This document shows positions 1-9,999 of a stretch of 64,000 nucleotides of DNA, piece by piece (positions within the stretch are counted from its first letter, which is position 1; each line of letters begins with the position of its first letter). Location of the stretch: positions 10,897,724 through 10,961,723 of the forward strand of contig NC_084815.1 of NCBI RefSeq assembly GCF_963583255.1. The letters run 5' to 3'. Below the pieces are notes generated by a model that had not been told where the DNA came from, did not search any database, and saw only the letters and a program-made list of their open reading frames with translations. The translations under genes were made by a program, and so were the position numbers. The DNA comes from Pyrus communis. Lineage: Eukaryota; Streptophyta; Magnoliopsida; Rosales; Rosaceae.

Positions 1-122
1 GAGTCAAATCCAAGTGATTAACAATCCCTCCTAATCCCCGGTCCAGAACGATCCCTACTTATACATATACTACAATTTGACGAAAAGAGGGTTTAATTTG
101 TGTGCGTATAAATCTCGCATCA
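1..122 (+). repeat. LTR A1, 3' end only
   Basis: These bases equal the last 122 bp of the LTR at 4110-6012 and end in GCATCA, followed directly by the tRNA-Asp primer-binding site. The rest of this LTR lies left of the window. It contains the U5 end shared by most LTRs here (CCTAATCCCCGG, GAACGATCCCTACTT, GAGGGTTTAATTTG). Confidence 0.93.
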
Positions 123-127
123 AATTT

Positions 128-146
128 TGGCGCCGTTGCCGGGGAT
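128..146 (+). other. Primer-binding site, tRNA-Asp type (A unit 1)
   Basis: TGGCGCCGTTGCCGGGGAT lies 5 bp after the LTR end and is complementary to the 3' end of plant tRNA-Asp including CCA. A tRNA-Asp primer is usual for the Athila branch of Ty3/gypsy elements. Confidence 0.93.
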
Positions 147-241
147 TAGAAAATTTGCTAATCCCTTGGATTGTTTTATTTTCGTTTGTTTTTATTCCAG
201 ATTCTTAATGTTGTTTTGTTTCTTGTTCTAGGTACTAGTTT

Positions 242-286
242 ATGACTCGGAGTTCTCATCCGATTCGTGAACATATCCTGGAGTGA
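242..286 (+). pseudogene. Vestigial gag start, 14 codons plus stop (A unit 1)
   Basis: The frame reads MTRSSHPIREHILE then TGA. It aligns with the first 14 residues of the K gag-pol protein ([14 protein letters not shown]) and follows the same GGTACTAGT leader. Right after the stop the sequence resumes with the TTCTTCGTCCGGCTGCAAG block that follows the pol stop codon in K. So essentially the whole gag-pol gene was removed, leaving the start codon and leader. No function is claimed for the short peptide. Confidence 0.8.
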
Positions 287-329
287 TTGGGTTCTTCGTC
301 CGGCTGCAAGACGTAAAAGAAAGCGCTAC

Positions 330-345
330 TTGGGAGGCAACCCAA
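330..345 (+). other. Small conserved hairpin after the gag-pol position (A unit 1)
   Basis: TTGGGAGGCAACCCAA is a perfect 5-bp inverted repeat with a 6-nt loop. The same block, preceded by GCTGCAAGACG and AAAGCGCTACTTGG, follows the pol stop in K at 60958-60972. It is kept although the coding region between is gone, suggesting a role in the RNA or DNA rather than in protein. Confidence 0.6.
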
Positions 346-401
346 TGCATTTTGAAAAAAAAAAAAATAATAATAATAATAATAATAAAAGTGGCGAGGC
401 T

Positions 402-1079
402 TCACAAAGGTTGTTTACTTAAAGACCCACTACGTGGCAAAACTCTTGAAGCGGAAGGCATCGAGACGGAAGGCATCGGGGCAGAAGACATATGAGCGGA
501 AGGCATCGGAGTTAGAGGCATCGAAGATAGAGCATTCGAGGCCTCAATACTTGGCCAAACGCTGGATGATCCAGGAAAAAGGTGCCTCTGGAGGAAAGAC
601 GAAAACCTTTGACGGTCACTTTGAATCCGACCTTCAGACTCTTGCAGTTCATCAAGCTTCCTCTTCATGCCCGTCGAATAGTTGTTGGCAAGCACGTGCA
701 AACTTCTATTCTCATGCTTAAGCAGTTTGATCTCCTGCTTAAGACTTTCCACCTCTGCCATCAATGATTCCACCTGACGGGAGCGGGCAAGCAGGCGTTG
801 GCCCATGTTGGACACAGAACTCGCACACTGAACACTAAGTGCGAGGGACTCTTGAACGGCTAACTCATCGGACCGTCCTGACAGCAGCCTACTATCTTTT
901 GGAGTGAGGAGGTTCCTAGCTACTATTGTAGCTGTTGTGGCGTCCTGCATCACGGAGTCTTCACCTGTGAGAGGACCGTTAGAAGATAAGAAAGAAGGGC
1001 GCCATACGTTACCTTGACGCGGCGCGGCCGTATCACTGCTGAGACTCAATTCTAAGCTAAGGTTCGATGGGTTTGCCAT
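402..1079 (-). CDS. Antisense coiled-coil accessory protein (A unit 1)
   Basis: A 225-aa ORF runs opposite to the element. I know no named domain for it. The N-terminus has an alternating-leucine motif, LSLELSL at residues 7-13, like the LxLxL (EAR) repressor motif of plants. Residues about 91-168 are charged and heptad-like (ESLMAEVESLKQEIKLLKHE) and should form a coiled coil. The C-terminus is a Met-Pro-Ser/Ala repeat whose copy number varies between elements. The start is ATG at 1079, where the homology of all copies begins. Related ORFs of 210-225 aa are open in A2, B, C, D and E. K does not have it. Whether it is translated is not known from sequence. Confidence 0.65.
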   Translation of the reverse strand: MANPSNLSLELSLSSDTAAPRQGNVWRPSFLSSNGPLTGEDSVMQDATTATIVARNLLTPKDSRLLSGRSDELAVQESLALSVQCASSVSNMGQRLLARSRQVESLMAEVESLKQEIKLLKHENRSLHVLANNYSTGMKRKLDELQESEGRIQSDRQRFSSFLQRHLFPGSSSVWPSIEASNALSSMPLTPMPSAHMSSAPMPSVSMPSASRVLPRSGSLSKQPL

Positions 1080-1480
1080 TTTTCAAAAGTGTTCAAAGAG
1101 ATGGGGTGGATGGAGTTAATTCTCAAAGGGCCGGAGTCGATTTTCAAGAATGGGAATTCTTCAGAGTGTGTTTGTTGTGGTGATCGATAGCTCTATAAGA
1201 AGCCAAGGCGACGCGTCCACCAATTCGAAAAGCCGGAATTTCCGGCGTAATTTAGGCGACGCGTTCTCTGCTTTTCAGAAGACGCGTTCAACTTTGTCAA
1301 AAGATTTCTGACAAAGCTGAAAACACGTGGAGGCCATCATCGCAACTACACATCTTTAGCCGACAAAGCGCAAAGTTCGGCGACGCTTTCTTTGTTTTTC
1401 AGAAGACGTGTGCAGCTTTGTCAAAAGGAGCCGCATCTGCACTACCACGTGTCGTTCAGAAAGCGAAGGGGCGTCGTTCA
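1080..1480 (-). promoter_or_regulatory. Putative antisense promoter for the coiled-coil ORF (A unit 1)
   Basis: Read on the minus strand, a TATA-like CTTATAGAG (1191-1199) lies about 115 bp before the ATG. Further upstream are CACGTG G-box cores, GACAAAG/CTTTGTC inverted repeats and short repeats containing TTCGATTTCTGA. The arrangement is the same in B, where it is described in more detail. The promoter call is inferred from motifs only. Confidence 0.5.
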
Positions 1481-2285
1481 GAAATCGAAGGGGCGCCTGC
1501 TCAGAAATCGAAGAGGCGTATTCAAAGATCGAAGAGGCACCACTATTTCAAAAAGCCGGATTTGCGGGATCAAAACGTTTGTCGACAAGGGTAAAAGGTA
1601 CCACCACTTGATATTATCTCTATATATGTCGACCTTCGTCTTTTATGGCAGGGCAAACCTGAAGAAAATGCCCAACTCTCTCTCACCTCTGAGGGCGCAC
1701 TCCCAGCAAAGCCTTTCGAAATACTCAATTCTTTCTTCTTCCCCAAAGATGATACCAGATGCCTGGAGTACATATGACCCAGGAGGAAACGGCGGATTGA
1801 AGCATGTCCTGATTCATTCACCGCTTCTTCAAAGCAAAGGTATCTCATATCATCAAGGTCAAAAGCAAAAATATCTCATATCATGCTCTTTCCCTGTCTT
1901 TTTCTTTGTCCTTGTTCTTACTTGCATGGCAAAGTAAAAGAAGCAATCAGCCGGCACTTGGAGTCAGTCTACCGATCTGGAGCCAACTGCCTGGAATCTA
2001 TTCCTGATTGCTTACCTAGCGTTGCTCTCGAGTAGTCATCTTCAACGGTTGATACACTTCCAGAGAAGGGACCACTCCTGCAAAGATTGAACAAAGAAAC
2101 AGATAACAGGAGGAAGCTCAGACCTTCGGGGGAGACCCTAAAAGGAATCCTGCTGCCCAGTTCAAGAGTAGCACAAAGGAAAATCAACGATGGGCGGAAA
2201 CCAGTTCAAGAGTAAGCCTGTGGAATCACAAAGATCAAAGCCTCAATGCAATCACCAAGGAGAAGAGGGAATTTACACTCCATAA
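1392..2285. other. Conserved upstream half of the antisense cassette, function unknown
   Basis: This block is present in A1, A2, B, D, E, partly C and J, but absent from K. It has overlapping open frames on both strands (181 codons plus, 92 and 72 codons minus) that stay fairly open between copies, but neither looks like a known family. On the minus strand a short segment is flanked by splice-like signals. It may be 5' sequence of a captured gene or long promoter sequence. The K-like non-coding sequence resumes at 2286 (CCAGATTTGCG). Confidence 0.5.
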
Positions 2286-4090
2286 CCAGATTTGCGTCCC
2301 TAAACTCTTCTCTTTGTTAATTACATTCTGCCATGTTTAGTATGTTTAAATGTTTTTTGTGTGTTTACTTATGTTTTGTGTGAACCATATGCTTAAAACA
2401 TTGAGGACAATGTTTGATTTAAGTGTGGGGGGGTAACTAAGTTTATTTAATGCAAATTCGTGGGATTTTATCACCCATAACTTCAAATGTTGTTCCTTGC
2501 TGTTTTAAGGTGTTTTTAAGTTGTTTTAGAGTGTTTTAGTGTGTTTTGTTTTATAACTCCGAAAATCACATAAAAATTTGAAAAACTTGTTTTAAAAAAC
2601 CTAAAAAGAGTGTTTTGAGTCGTTTTTGTGTGTTTGTGTCTTAGGTTACCTTCCAACACAATGATAAGGATTTGCTTTATAATTGCATGACGGTTAGAAA
2701 GAGTTATAAACATAGAGAAAAGTTTGATTTACTCTTGGTATATGCTTGGTTATGGTTATAATGTATGACTTCACATGCAATCATAAAAGAAAAATTCGTT
2801 TTTGTAACATGCTTGAAGGAAGGAACTCAAACAAACGCTACAACCCTGAGAGACTTGAGCCTATAACGTTCGTTGGAGAGTATAATCTGTGATTTCTTGT
2901 TTTCTAAAGTCGTTGCATGATCTCATTATTCTTTGCTTGGTTACTACTTAGAAGGCGTTTTATCATATAGTTCCAAATGCTAGAACTCATGCCCATTTCA
3001 TTCAAAGCATGTTATTGATTTGCATAACACATATTCAAGAAGAAGTTGTGTAGTGACCACCACCATAGCCAAATAGCCTTACTTCCCATACTTCGTATAT
3101 GTTGTAAGTTTTAACCCCGTTGAGCCTTGTTTAGCCTTTATTCTTTGTTTACCCACATTTTCCTCACCTAGCCTAGTTTAGGACAATCCCCACCCTTGTT
3201 CTTAAAAGATAGTGAGCATGACTTAATTGAATTCCTTTTGAGTTACATTATGAAAGAAAATAAGTGTGGGGGAGAGAATGTTTAAGTGTTGATGTTTTGA
3301 GATTCAAAAAAAAAAATAAAAAAAAAAAAAAAAAAAAAAAAAATAGAGAAGAAAAAAATGAAAGAATAAGTGATTGAAGAAAGGTTCCAAAACACCAATT
3401 CTGGGTGTAAATTGTCTAAATTCTCCCTTTTTGTTCAAAAGTTGAGTTTTCATTCAAAAGTGAATTCTAAGTTGATTCAAATGCTTTGCTCACTATTTCT
3501 TTAAAAACCTTTGTTTTCCATATCCCTTCTTTGTTATCCACATACCCCAAGCCCGTTACAACCCTTGACTTCTATCTTGAGTGTTGTGTATTTCAATTTG
3601 TGGAGTTTGAACTTGGTATGAGCTTATGGTATCACTGGTTCTCGCGTCTAAATAGTAGCATTCCATTCATGAGATCATATCTAAACATGCTTATTAACTC
3701 TAGAAATTGCTTCCTTTGAAATACATATATGTGAGTGTTTGTTTTTATGATTACATCAATCTTCTCACATATAACTAGTTTAGGGTGTGTAGTCAGAAAA
3801 TCTGTGTGAAAAACGAGAGCATATCTTGTAAGGATTTGAGCAAATTCTCTAAGGCATGTTACTACATTCAAAACATGGTTTTAAATGCTTAATTGTGAAA
3901 TAGTATGTGGTGACTATGATTAAGAATGTATTCAAGTGTGAAGATGACTAAAATCTATGGGAATAATGATTTTTAACTTGTCTTGTGCATTGGAAATCCG
4001 TGAGACGATTGTTGGAAGGTGTAGGTTGTGTTTTGTTCGTTTTGTCTAGTTTCGTGTTCTTTTGTTTTGTTTTGCTCGAGGACTAGCAAA
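2286..4090 (+). other. Conserved non-coding 3' internal region (A unit 1)
   Basis: No credible ORF. The stretch matches the K region 61012-62856 in order. It includes the inverted repeat ACATTGAGGACAATGT (2398-2413), a first PPT-like AAGTGTGGGGGGG (2421-2433), a second PPT-like AAGTGTGGGGGAGAGAA (3262-3278) and a poly-A tract (about 3306-3343). Retention in both autonomous and non-autonomous elements suggests cis-acting roles such as packaging or second-strand priming. Confidence 0.7.
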
Positions 4091-4109
4091 AGATAAGTGT
4101 GGGGGTATT
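4091..4109 (+). other. Polypurine tract (A unit 1)
   Basis: AGATAAGTGTGGGGGTATT lies directly before the LTR start TGATAGG, the expected place for the plus-strand primer. Confidence 0.85.
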
Positions 4110-4771
4110 TGATAGGAGCATATTCATACGACTTAAATAGCTTGTTCTCGTGCATTTACGTTATGTTTCTTTAGTTATTTTAGTACTTTAAGCTATTTTC
4201 GTGTGTTTGTAGGTCCAAAGGGCTAAAGGAGCAAAAAGATGCATTTTGGAGACTTTTGGAGCACTTTTGGGCTAAGGACGGATAGCTTATGCTTGAAGCC
4301 AAAGTGTTGGACGAAATTGAAGACCTAATTAAAGACCAAAGTGTTGGAACCTTGTTCCCTTTAGTTTTAGGACATTTAAACCTTTCCTTTATCCTTAGCC
4401 GTGCATAACATTCCAACATTCCACACTATCACATATCATACACCACATATCACTTATCACATATCATTCACCACTTATCATATCATACACTCAATCACTT
4501 ATCACATATCACTTATCACACACCACATATCACTTATCACATATCATTCACCACTTATCATTCACCACTTATCATAATCATTCACTTATCACTTAACATA
4601 TCATACACTTATCATTTATCACTCATAATCATCTACACATTTCAACCATTTAAACACATGTACTTCACCTACAACATCCACCTACTTCACCTACAACATC
4701 CACCTACTTCACCAACCTCACACACTTACTTCACCTACAAATGACATAGCCATATGTTCCCTCCACTACTC

Positions 4772-4780
4772 CTATAAATA
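4772..4780 (+). promoter_or_regulatory. TATA box of LTR A2
   Basis: CTATAAATA lies after pyrimidine- and repeat-rich U3 sequence. The same box sits at the matching place in D, E, B, G and K LTRs. Transcription would start about 30 bp downstream, near 4805-4810. Confidence 0.7.
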
Positions 4781-4984
4781 CCCTTGCATTCATTCATTCA
4801 TGATCATCTCATTTCATACACAACACACCACAAACACTTCCATTCCTTCCTTTGCCGTGAGTTCCCTTGTAATCCAAACACCATTTTTCCGTTTCCCTAT
4901 TAATCCAAACACCACTCCCCAAATCATTCACACCATCAAACTATCCTTAGACCTTGTGCTACAACAACGAGGAAGAGAAGAGTG

Positions 4985-5147
4985 CCTAAACGTTCATACA
5001 ATTCAAGTTTGAGTTGTTGGAATGTTTAGGTGTTTCTTTGATTTCAATGTTTAAATTCAATTCTCTTTGTTTGTATGTATGAGGAATGAAAGAGAAGAGT
5101 GCCTAAACGTTCATACAATTCAAGTTTGAGTTGTTGGAATGTTTAGG
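4985..5147 (+). repeat. Duplicated 46-bp hairpin unit in the R/U5 region
   Basis: Two copies (4985-5030 and 5102-5147), 117 bp apart, each start with CCTAAACGTTC and end with GAATGTTTAGG. Folded, each arm of about 21 nt pairs with only two mismatches plus G-U pairs. The duplication recurs in LTRs A, B, D, E, F, G and H; K has one degenerate relative. Confidence 0.7.
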
Positions 5148-6012
5148 TATTTCTTTGATTTCAAAGTTATAATAAACTAAACCCCTTTAGCTAGGGGGTG
5201 ATTCGAAATATATGTTTATGCTTGCATTTTGATTTGATTAATTCTAATTGCGTTTCATAAGTTGTGGTTCAATTTGTTTAACCGTTTGATTGATAACTTA
5301 TTTATGAATGTTTATTAAGAATGCGCGCTTAATTTTCATGCATCAATATGACGCTAGAATATAAGTGAGTTTCACCTAATAGTTACGAACTTATATTCAC
5401 AAGTAGTGGAGGTTGCTTATAAACAATCGCGTTAAATAAATTCTTGGCATAAGTTTCATGCGTATTCCATAGTAACGAATGCCTCGTCAACACTTAAAGT
5501 TTTCATGATGCTTAATGATCTTTGATTGTATCTTTATTGTGCTTTTCACGTAAAGGACTTTTGGAGAATGTTGTGAATTGCGTTGCGCTAACCCATCCAA
5601 TTCATTAACTTAAGGAAAACTTGACGGTTAATTTAAGCGGACCTAATTGACCCGGGGCGTTGAGAATTAATGATTTGTTGAAATGCAATTGGAAATCGTT
5701 TTATTATGCAAGTATAACATATGTGGAGATAAACCCCGTAGCTAACTTTCCATCCATTCAATTCCATCCATTTGTTCTTTCTTTTCTTGTTTCTGTTTTA
5801 GTTTAATTTCGTCCAAAACCAATCCCCCATTTATTTTAAAGTGTTAGATTAGTTAGAAATACATTTATTTTGTGTTTTTACGTTTTTTTTGAGTCAAATC
5901 CAAGTGATTAACAATCCCTCCTAATCCCCGGTCCAGAACGATCCCTACTTATACATATACTACAATTTGACGAAAAGAGGGTTTAATTTGTGTGCGTATA
6001 AATCTCGCATCA

Positions 6013-9000
6013 AATTTTGGCGCCGTTGCCGGGGATTAGAAAATTTGCTAATCCCTTGGATTGTTTTATTTTCGTTTGTTTTTATTCCAGATTCTTAATG
6101 TTGTTTTGTTTCTTGTTCTAGGTACTAGTTTATGACTCGGAGTTCTCATCCGATTCGTGAACATATCCTGGAGTGATTGGGTTCTTCGTCCGGCTGCAAG
6201 ACGTAAAAGAAAGCGCTACTTGGGAGGCAACCCAATGCATTTTGAAAAAAAAAAAAATAATAATAATAATAATAATAAAAGTGGCGAGGCTTCACAAAGG
6301 TTGTTTACTTAAAGACCCACTACGTGGCAAAACTCTTGAAGCGGAAGGCATCGAGACGGAAGGCATCGGGGCAGAAGACATATGAGCGGAAGGCATCGGA
6401 GTTAGAGGCATCGAAGATAGAGCATTCGAGGCCTCAATACTTGGCCAAACGCTGGATGATCCAGGAAAAAGGTGCCTCTGGAGGAAAGACGAAAACCTTT
6501 GACGGTCACTTTGAATCCGACCTTCAGACTCTTGCAGTTCATCAAGCTTCCTCTTCATGCCCGTCGAATAGTTGTTGGCAAGCACGTGCAAACTTCTATT
6601 CTCATGCTTAAGCAGTTTGATCTCCTGCTTAAGACTTTCCACCTCTGCCATCAATGATTCCACCTGACGGGAGCGGGCAAGCAGGCGTTGGCCCATGTTG
6701 GACACAGAACTCGCACACTGAACACTAAGTGCGAGGGACTCTTGAACGGCTAACTCATCGGACCGTCCTGACAGCAGCCTACTATCTTTTGGAGTGAGGA
6801 GGTTCCTAGCTACTATTGTAGCTGTTGTGGCGTCCTGCATCACGGAGTCTTCACCTGTGAGAGGACCGTTAGAAGATAAGAAAGAAGGGCGCCATACGTT
6901 ACCTTGACGCGGCGCGGCCGTATCACTGCTGAGACTCAATTCTAAGCTAAGGTTCGATGGGTTTGCCATTTTTCAAAAGTGTTCAAAGAGATGGGGTGGA
7001 TGGAGTTAATTCTCAAAGGGCCGGAGTCGATTTTCAAGAATGGGAATTCTTCAGAGTGTGTTTGTTGTGGTGATCGATAGCTCTATAAGAAGCCAAGGCG
7101 ACGCGTCCACCAATTCGAAAAGCCGGAATTTCCGGCGTAATTTAGGCGACGCGTTCTCTGCTTTTCAGAAGACGCGTTCAACTTTGTCAAAAGATTTCTG
7201 ACAAAGCTGAAAACACGTGGAGGCCATCATCGCAACTACACATCTTTAGCCGACAAAGCGCAAAGTTCGGCGACGCTTTCTTTGTTTTTCAGAAGACGTG
7301 TGCAGCTTTGTCAAAAGGAGCCGCATCTGCACTACCACGTGTCGTTCAGAAAGCGAAGGGGCGTCGTTCAGAAATCGAAGGGGCGCCTGCTCAGAAATCG
7401 AAGAGGCGTATTCAAAGATCGAAGAGGCACCACTATTTCAAAAAGCCGGATTTGCGGGATCAAAACGTTTGTCGACAAGGGTAAAAGGTACCACCACTTG
7501 ATATTATCTCTATATATGTCGACCTTCGTCTTTTATGGCAGGGCAAACCTGAAGAAAATGCCCAACTCTCTCTCACCTCTGAGGGCGCACTCCCAGCAAA
7601 GCCTTTCGAAATACTCAATTCTTTCTTCTTCCCCAAAGATGATACCAGATGCCTGGAGTACATATGACCCAGGAGGAAACGGCGGATTGAAGCATGTCCT
7701 GATTCATTCACCGCTTCTTCAAAGCAAAGGTATCTCATATCATCAAGGTCAAAAGCAAAAATATCTCATATCATGCTCTTTCCCTGTCTTTTTCTTTGTC
7801 CTTGTTCTTACTTGCATGGCAAAGTAAAAGAAGCAATCAGCCGGCACTTGGAGTCAGTCTACCGATCTGGAGCCAACTGCCTGGAATCTATTCCTGATTG
7901 CTTACCTAGCGTTGCTCTCGAGTAGTCATCTTCAACGGTTGATACACTTCCAGAGAAGGGACCACTCCTGCAAAGATTGAACAAAGAAACAGATAACAGG
8001 AGGAAGCTCAGACCTTCGGGGGAGACCCTAAAAGGAATCCTGCTGCCCAGTTCAAGAGTAGCACAAAGGAAAATCAACGATGGGCGGAAACCAGTTCAAG
8101 AGTAAGCCTGTGGAATCACAAAGATCAAAGCCTCAATGCAATCACCAAGGAGAAGAGGGAATTTACACTCCATAACCAGATTTGCGTCCCTAAACTCTTC
8201 TCTTTGTTAATTACATTCTGCCATGTTTAGTATGTTTAAATGTTTTTTGTGTGTTTACTTATGTTTTGTGTGAACCATATGCTTAAAACATTGAGGACAA
8301 TGTTTGATTTAAGTGTGGGGGGGTAACTAAGTTTATTTAATGCAAATTCGTGGGATTTTATCACCCATAACTTCAAATGTTGTTCCTTGCTGTTTTAAGG
8401 TGTTTTTAAGTTGTTTTAGAGTGTTTTAGTGTGTTTTGTTTTATAACTCCGAAAATCACATAAAAATTTGAAAAACTTGTTTTAAAAAACCTAAAAAGAG
8501 TGTTTTGAGTCGTTTTTGTGTGTTTGTGTCTTAGGTTACCTTCCAACACAATGATAAGGATTTGCTTTATAATTGCATGACGGTTAGAAAGAGTTATAAA
8601 CATAGAGAAAAGTTTGATTTACTCTTGGTATATGCTTGGTTATGGTTATAATGTATGACTTCACATGCAATCATAAAAGAAAAATTCGTTTTTGTAACAT
8701 GCTTGAAGGAAGGAACTCAAACAAACGCTACAACCCTGAGAGACTTGAGCCTATAACGTTCGTTGGAGAGTATAATCTGTGATTTCTTGTTTTCTAAAGT
8801 CGTTGCATGATCTCATTATTCTTTGCTTGGTTACTACTTAGAAGGCGTTTTATCATATAGTTCCAAATGCTAGAACTCATGCCCATTTCATTCAAAGCAT
8901 GTTATTGATTTGCATAACACATATTCAAGAAGAAGTTGTGTAGTGACCACCACCATAGCCAAATAGCCTTACTTCCCATACTTCGTATATGTTGTAAGTT

Positions 9001-9999
9001 TTAACCCCGTTGAGCCTTGTTTAGCCTTTATTCTTTGTTTACCCACATTTTCCTCACCTAGCCTAGTTTAGGACAATCCCCACCCTTGTTCTTAAAAGAT
9101 AGTGAGCATGACTTAATTGAATTCCTTTTGAGTTACATTATGAAAGAAAATAAGTGTGGGGGAGAGAATGTTTAAGTGTTGATGTTTTGAGATTCAAAAA
9201 AAAAAATAAAAAAAAAAATAAAAAAAAAAAAAATAGAGAAGAAAAAAATGAAAGAATAAGTGATTGAAGAAAGGTTCCAAAACACCAATTCTGGGTGTAA
9301 ATTGTCTAAATTCTCCCTTTTTGTTCAAAAGTTGAGTTTTCATTCAAAAGTGAATTCTAAGTTGATTCAAATGCTTTGCTCACTATTTCTTTAAAAACCT
9401 TTGTTTTCCATATCCCTTCTTTGTTATCCACATACCCCAAGCCCGTTACAACCCTTGACTTCTATCTTGAGTGTTGTGTATTTCAATTTGTGGAGTTTGA
9501 ACTTGGTATGAGCTTATGGTATCACTGGTTCTCGCGTCTAAATAGTAGCATTCCATTCATGAGATCATATCTAAACATGCTTATTAACTCTAGAAATTGC
9601 TTCCTTTGAAATACATATATGTGAGTGTTTGTTTTTATGATTACATCAATCTTCTCACATATAACTAGTTTAGGGTGTGTAGTCAGAAAATCTGTGTGAA
9701 AAACGAGAGCATATCTTGTAAGGATTTGAGCAAATTCTCTAAGGCATGTTACTACATTCAAAACATGGTTTTAAATGCTTAATTGTGAAATAGTATGTGG
9801 TGACTATGATTAAGAATGTATTCAAGTGTGAAGATGACTAAAATCTATGGGAATAATGATTTTTAACTTGTCTTGTGCATTGGAAATCCGTGAGACGATT
9901 GTTGGAAGGTGTAGGTTGTGTTTTGTTCGTTTTGTCTAGTTTCGTGTTCTTTTGTTTTGTTTTGCTCGAGGACTAGCAAAAGATAAGTGTGGGGGTATT
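6013..9999 (+). mobile_element. Internal region, non-autonomous retroelement A, unit 2
   Basis: Copy of the unit 1 internal region, with PBS at 6018-6036, vestigial gag start at 6132-6176, hairpin at 6220-6235, conserved inverted repeat at 8288-8303, PPT-like tracts at 8311-8323 and 9152-9168, and PPT at 9981-9999. No pol coding sequence. Confidence 0.92.
6292..6969 (-). CDS. Antisense coiled-coil accessory protein (A unit 2)
   Basis: 225 aa, the same protein as in unit 1: alternating-leucine N-terminus (residues 7-13), coiled coil at about 91-168, Met-Pro-Ser/Ala-rich tail. The TATA-like element on the minus strand is at 7081-7089. Because the tandem duplication is so recent, this copy adds no independent evidence of conservation. 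Confidence 0.63.
   Translation of the reverse strand: MANPSNLSLELSLSSDTAAPRQGNVWRPSFLSSNGPLTGEDSVMQDATTATIVARNLLTPKDSRLLSGRSDELAVQESLALSVQCASSVSNMGQRLLARSRQVESLMAEVESLKQEIKLLKHENRSLHVLANNYSTGMKRKLDELQESEGRIQSDRQRFSSFLQRHLFPGSSSVWPSIEASNALSSMPLTPMPSAHMSSAPMPSVSMPSASRVLPRSGSLSKQPL

Larger units (their letters stand above)
123..4109 (+). mobile_element. Internal region, non-autonomous retroelement A, unit 1
   Basis: This is the 3,987-bp internal part between two LTRs. In order it holds the PBS, a vestigial 14-codon gag start, a small hairpin, a 1.9-kb antisense cassette with a coiled-coil ORF, and about 1.8 kb of non-coding sequence shared with autonomous element K, ending at the polypurine tract. 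There is no protease, RT or integrase coding sequence in any frame, so the element must depend on proteins from another element. Unit 2 (6013-9999) is nearly identical. Confidence 0.92.
4110..6012 (+). repeat. LTR A2, complete (1,903 bp), shared by the two tandem units
   Basis: It runs from TGATAGGAGC to CTCGCATCA, with a PPT before it and a PBS after it. The U3 part has simple CACTTATCA-type repeats (about 4423-4640) and CCTACTTCACCTACAACAT repeats (about 4665-4745). A TATA box follows at 4772-4780. Two copies of a 46-bp imperfect hairpin lie downstream (4985-5030, 5102-5147). Confidence 0.93.

Noticed and set aside
366..388. TAA/ATA microsatellite after the vestigial gag
   Set aside because: A short slippage-prone repeat next to a poly-A run, with counterparts of varied length in the other elements; no further meaning seen.
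1392..1937. 181-codon plus-strand ORF, with relatives in B, D and E
   Set aside because: It overlaps open minus-strand frames and spans the G-box and repeat region, and it is broken in C. Openness may come from repeats and recency. Kept only as a conserved block of unknown function.
4423..4640. CACTTATCA-type repeats as a CRISPR array or regulatory array
   Set aside because: There is no constant repeat-spacer structure. These are simple tandem repeats with slippage in a plant LTR.
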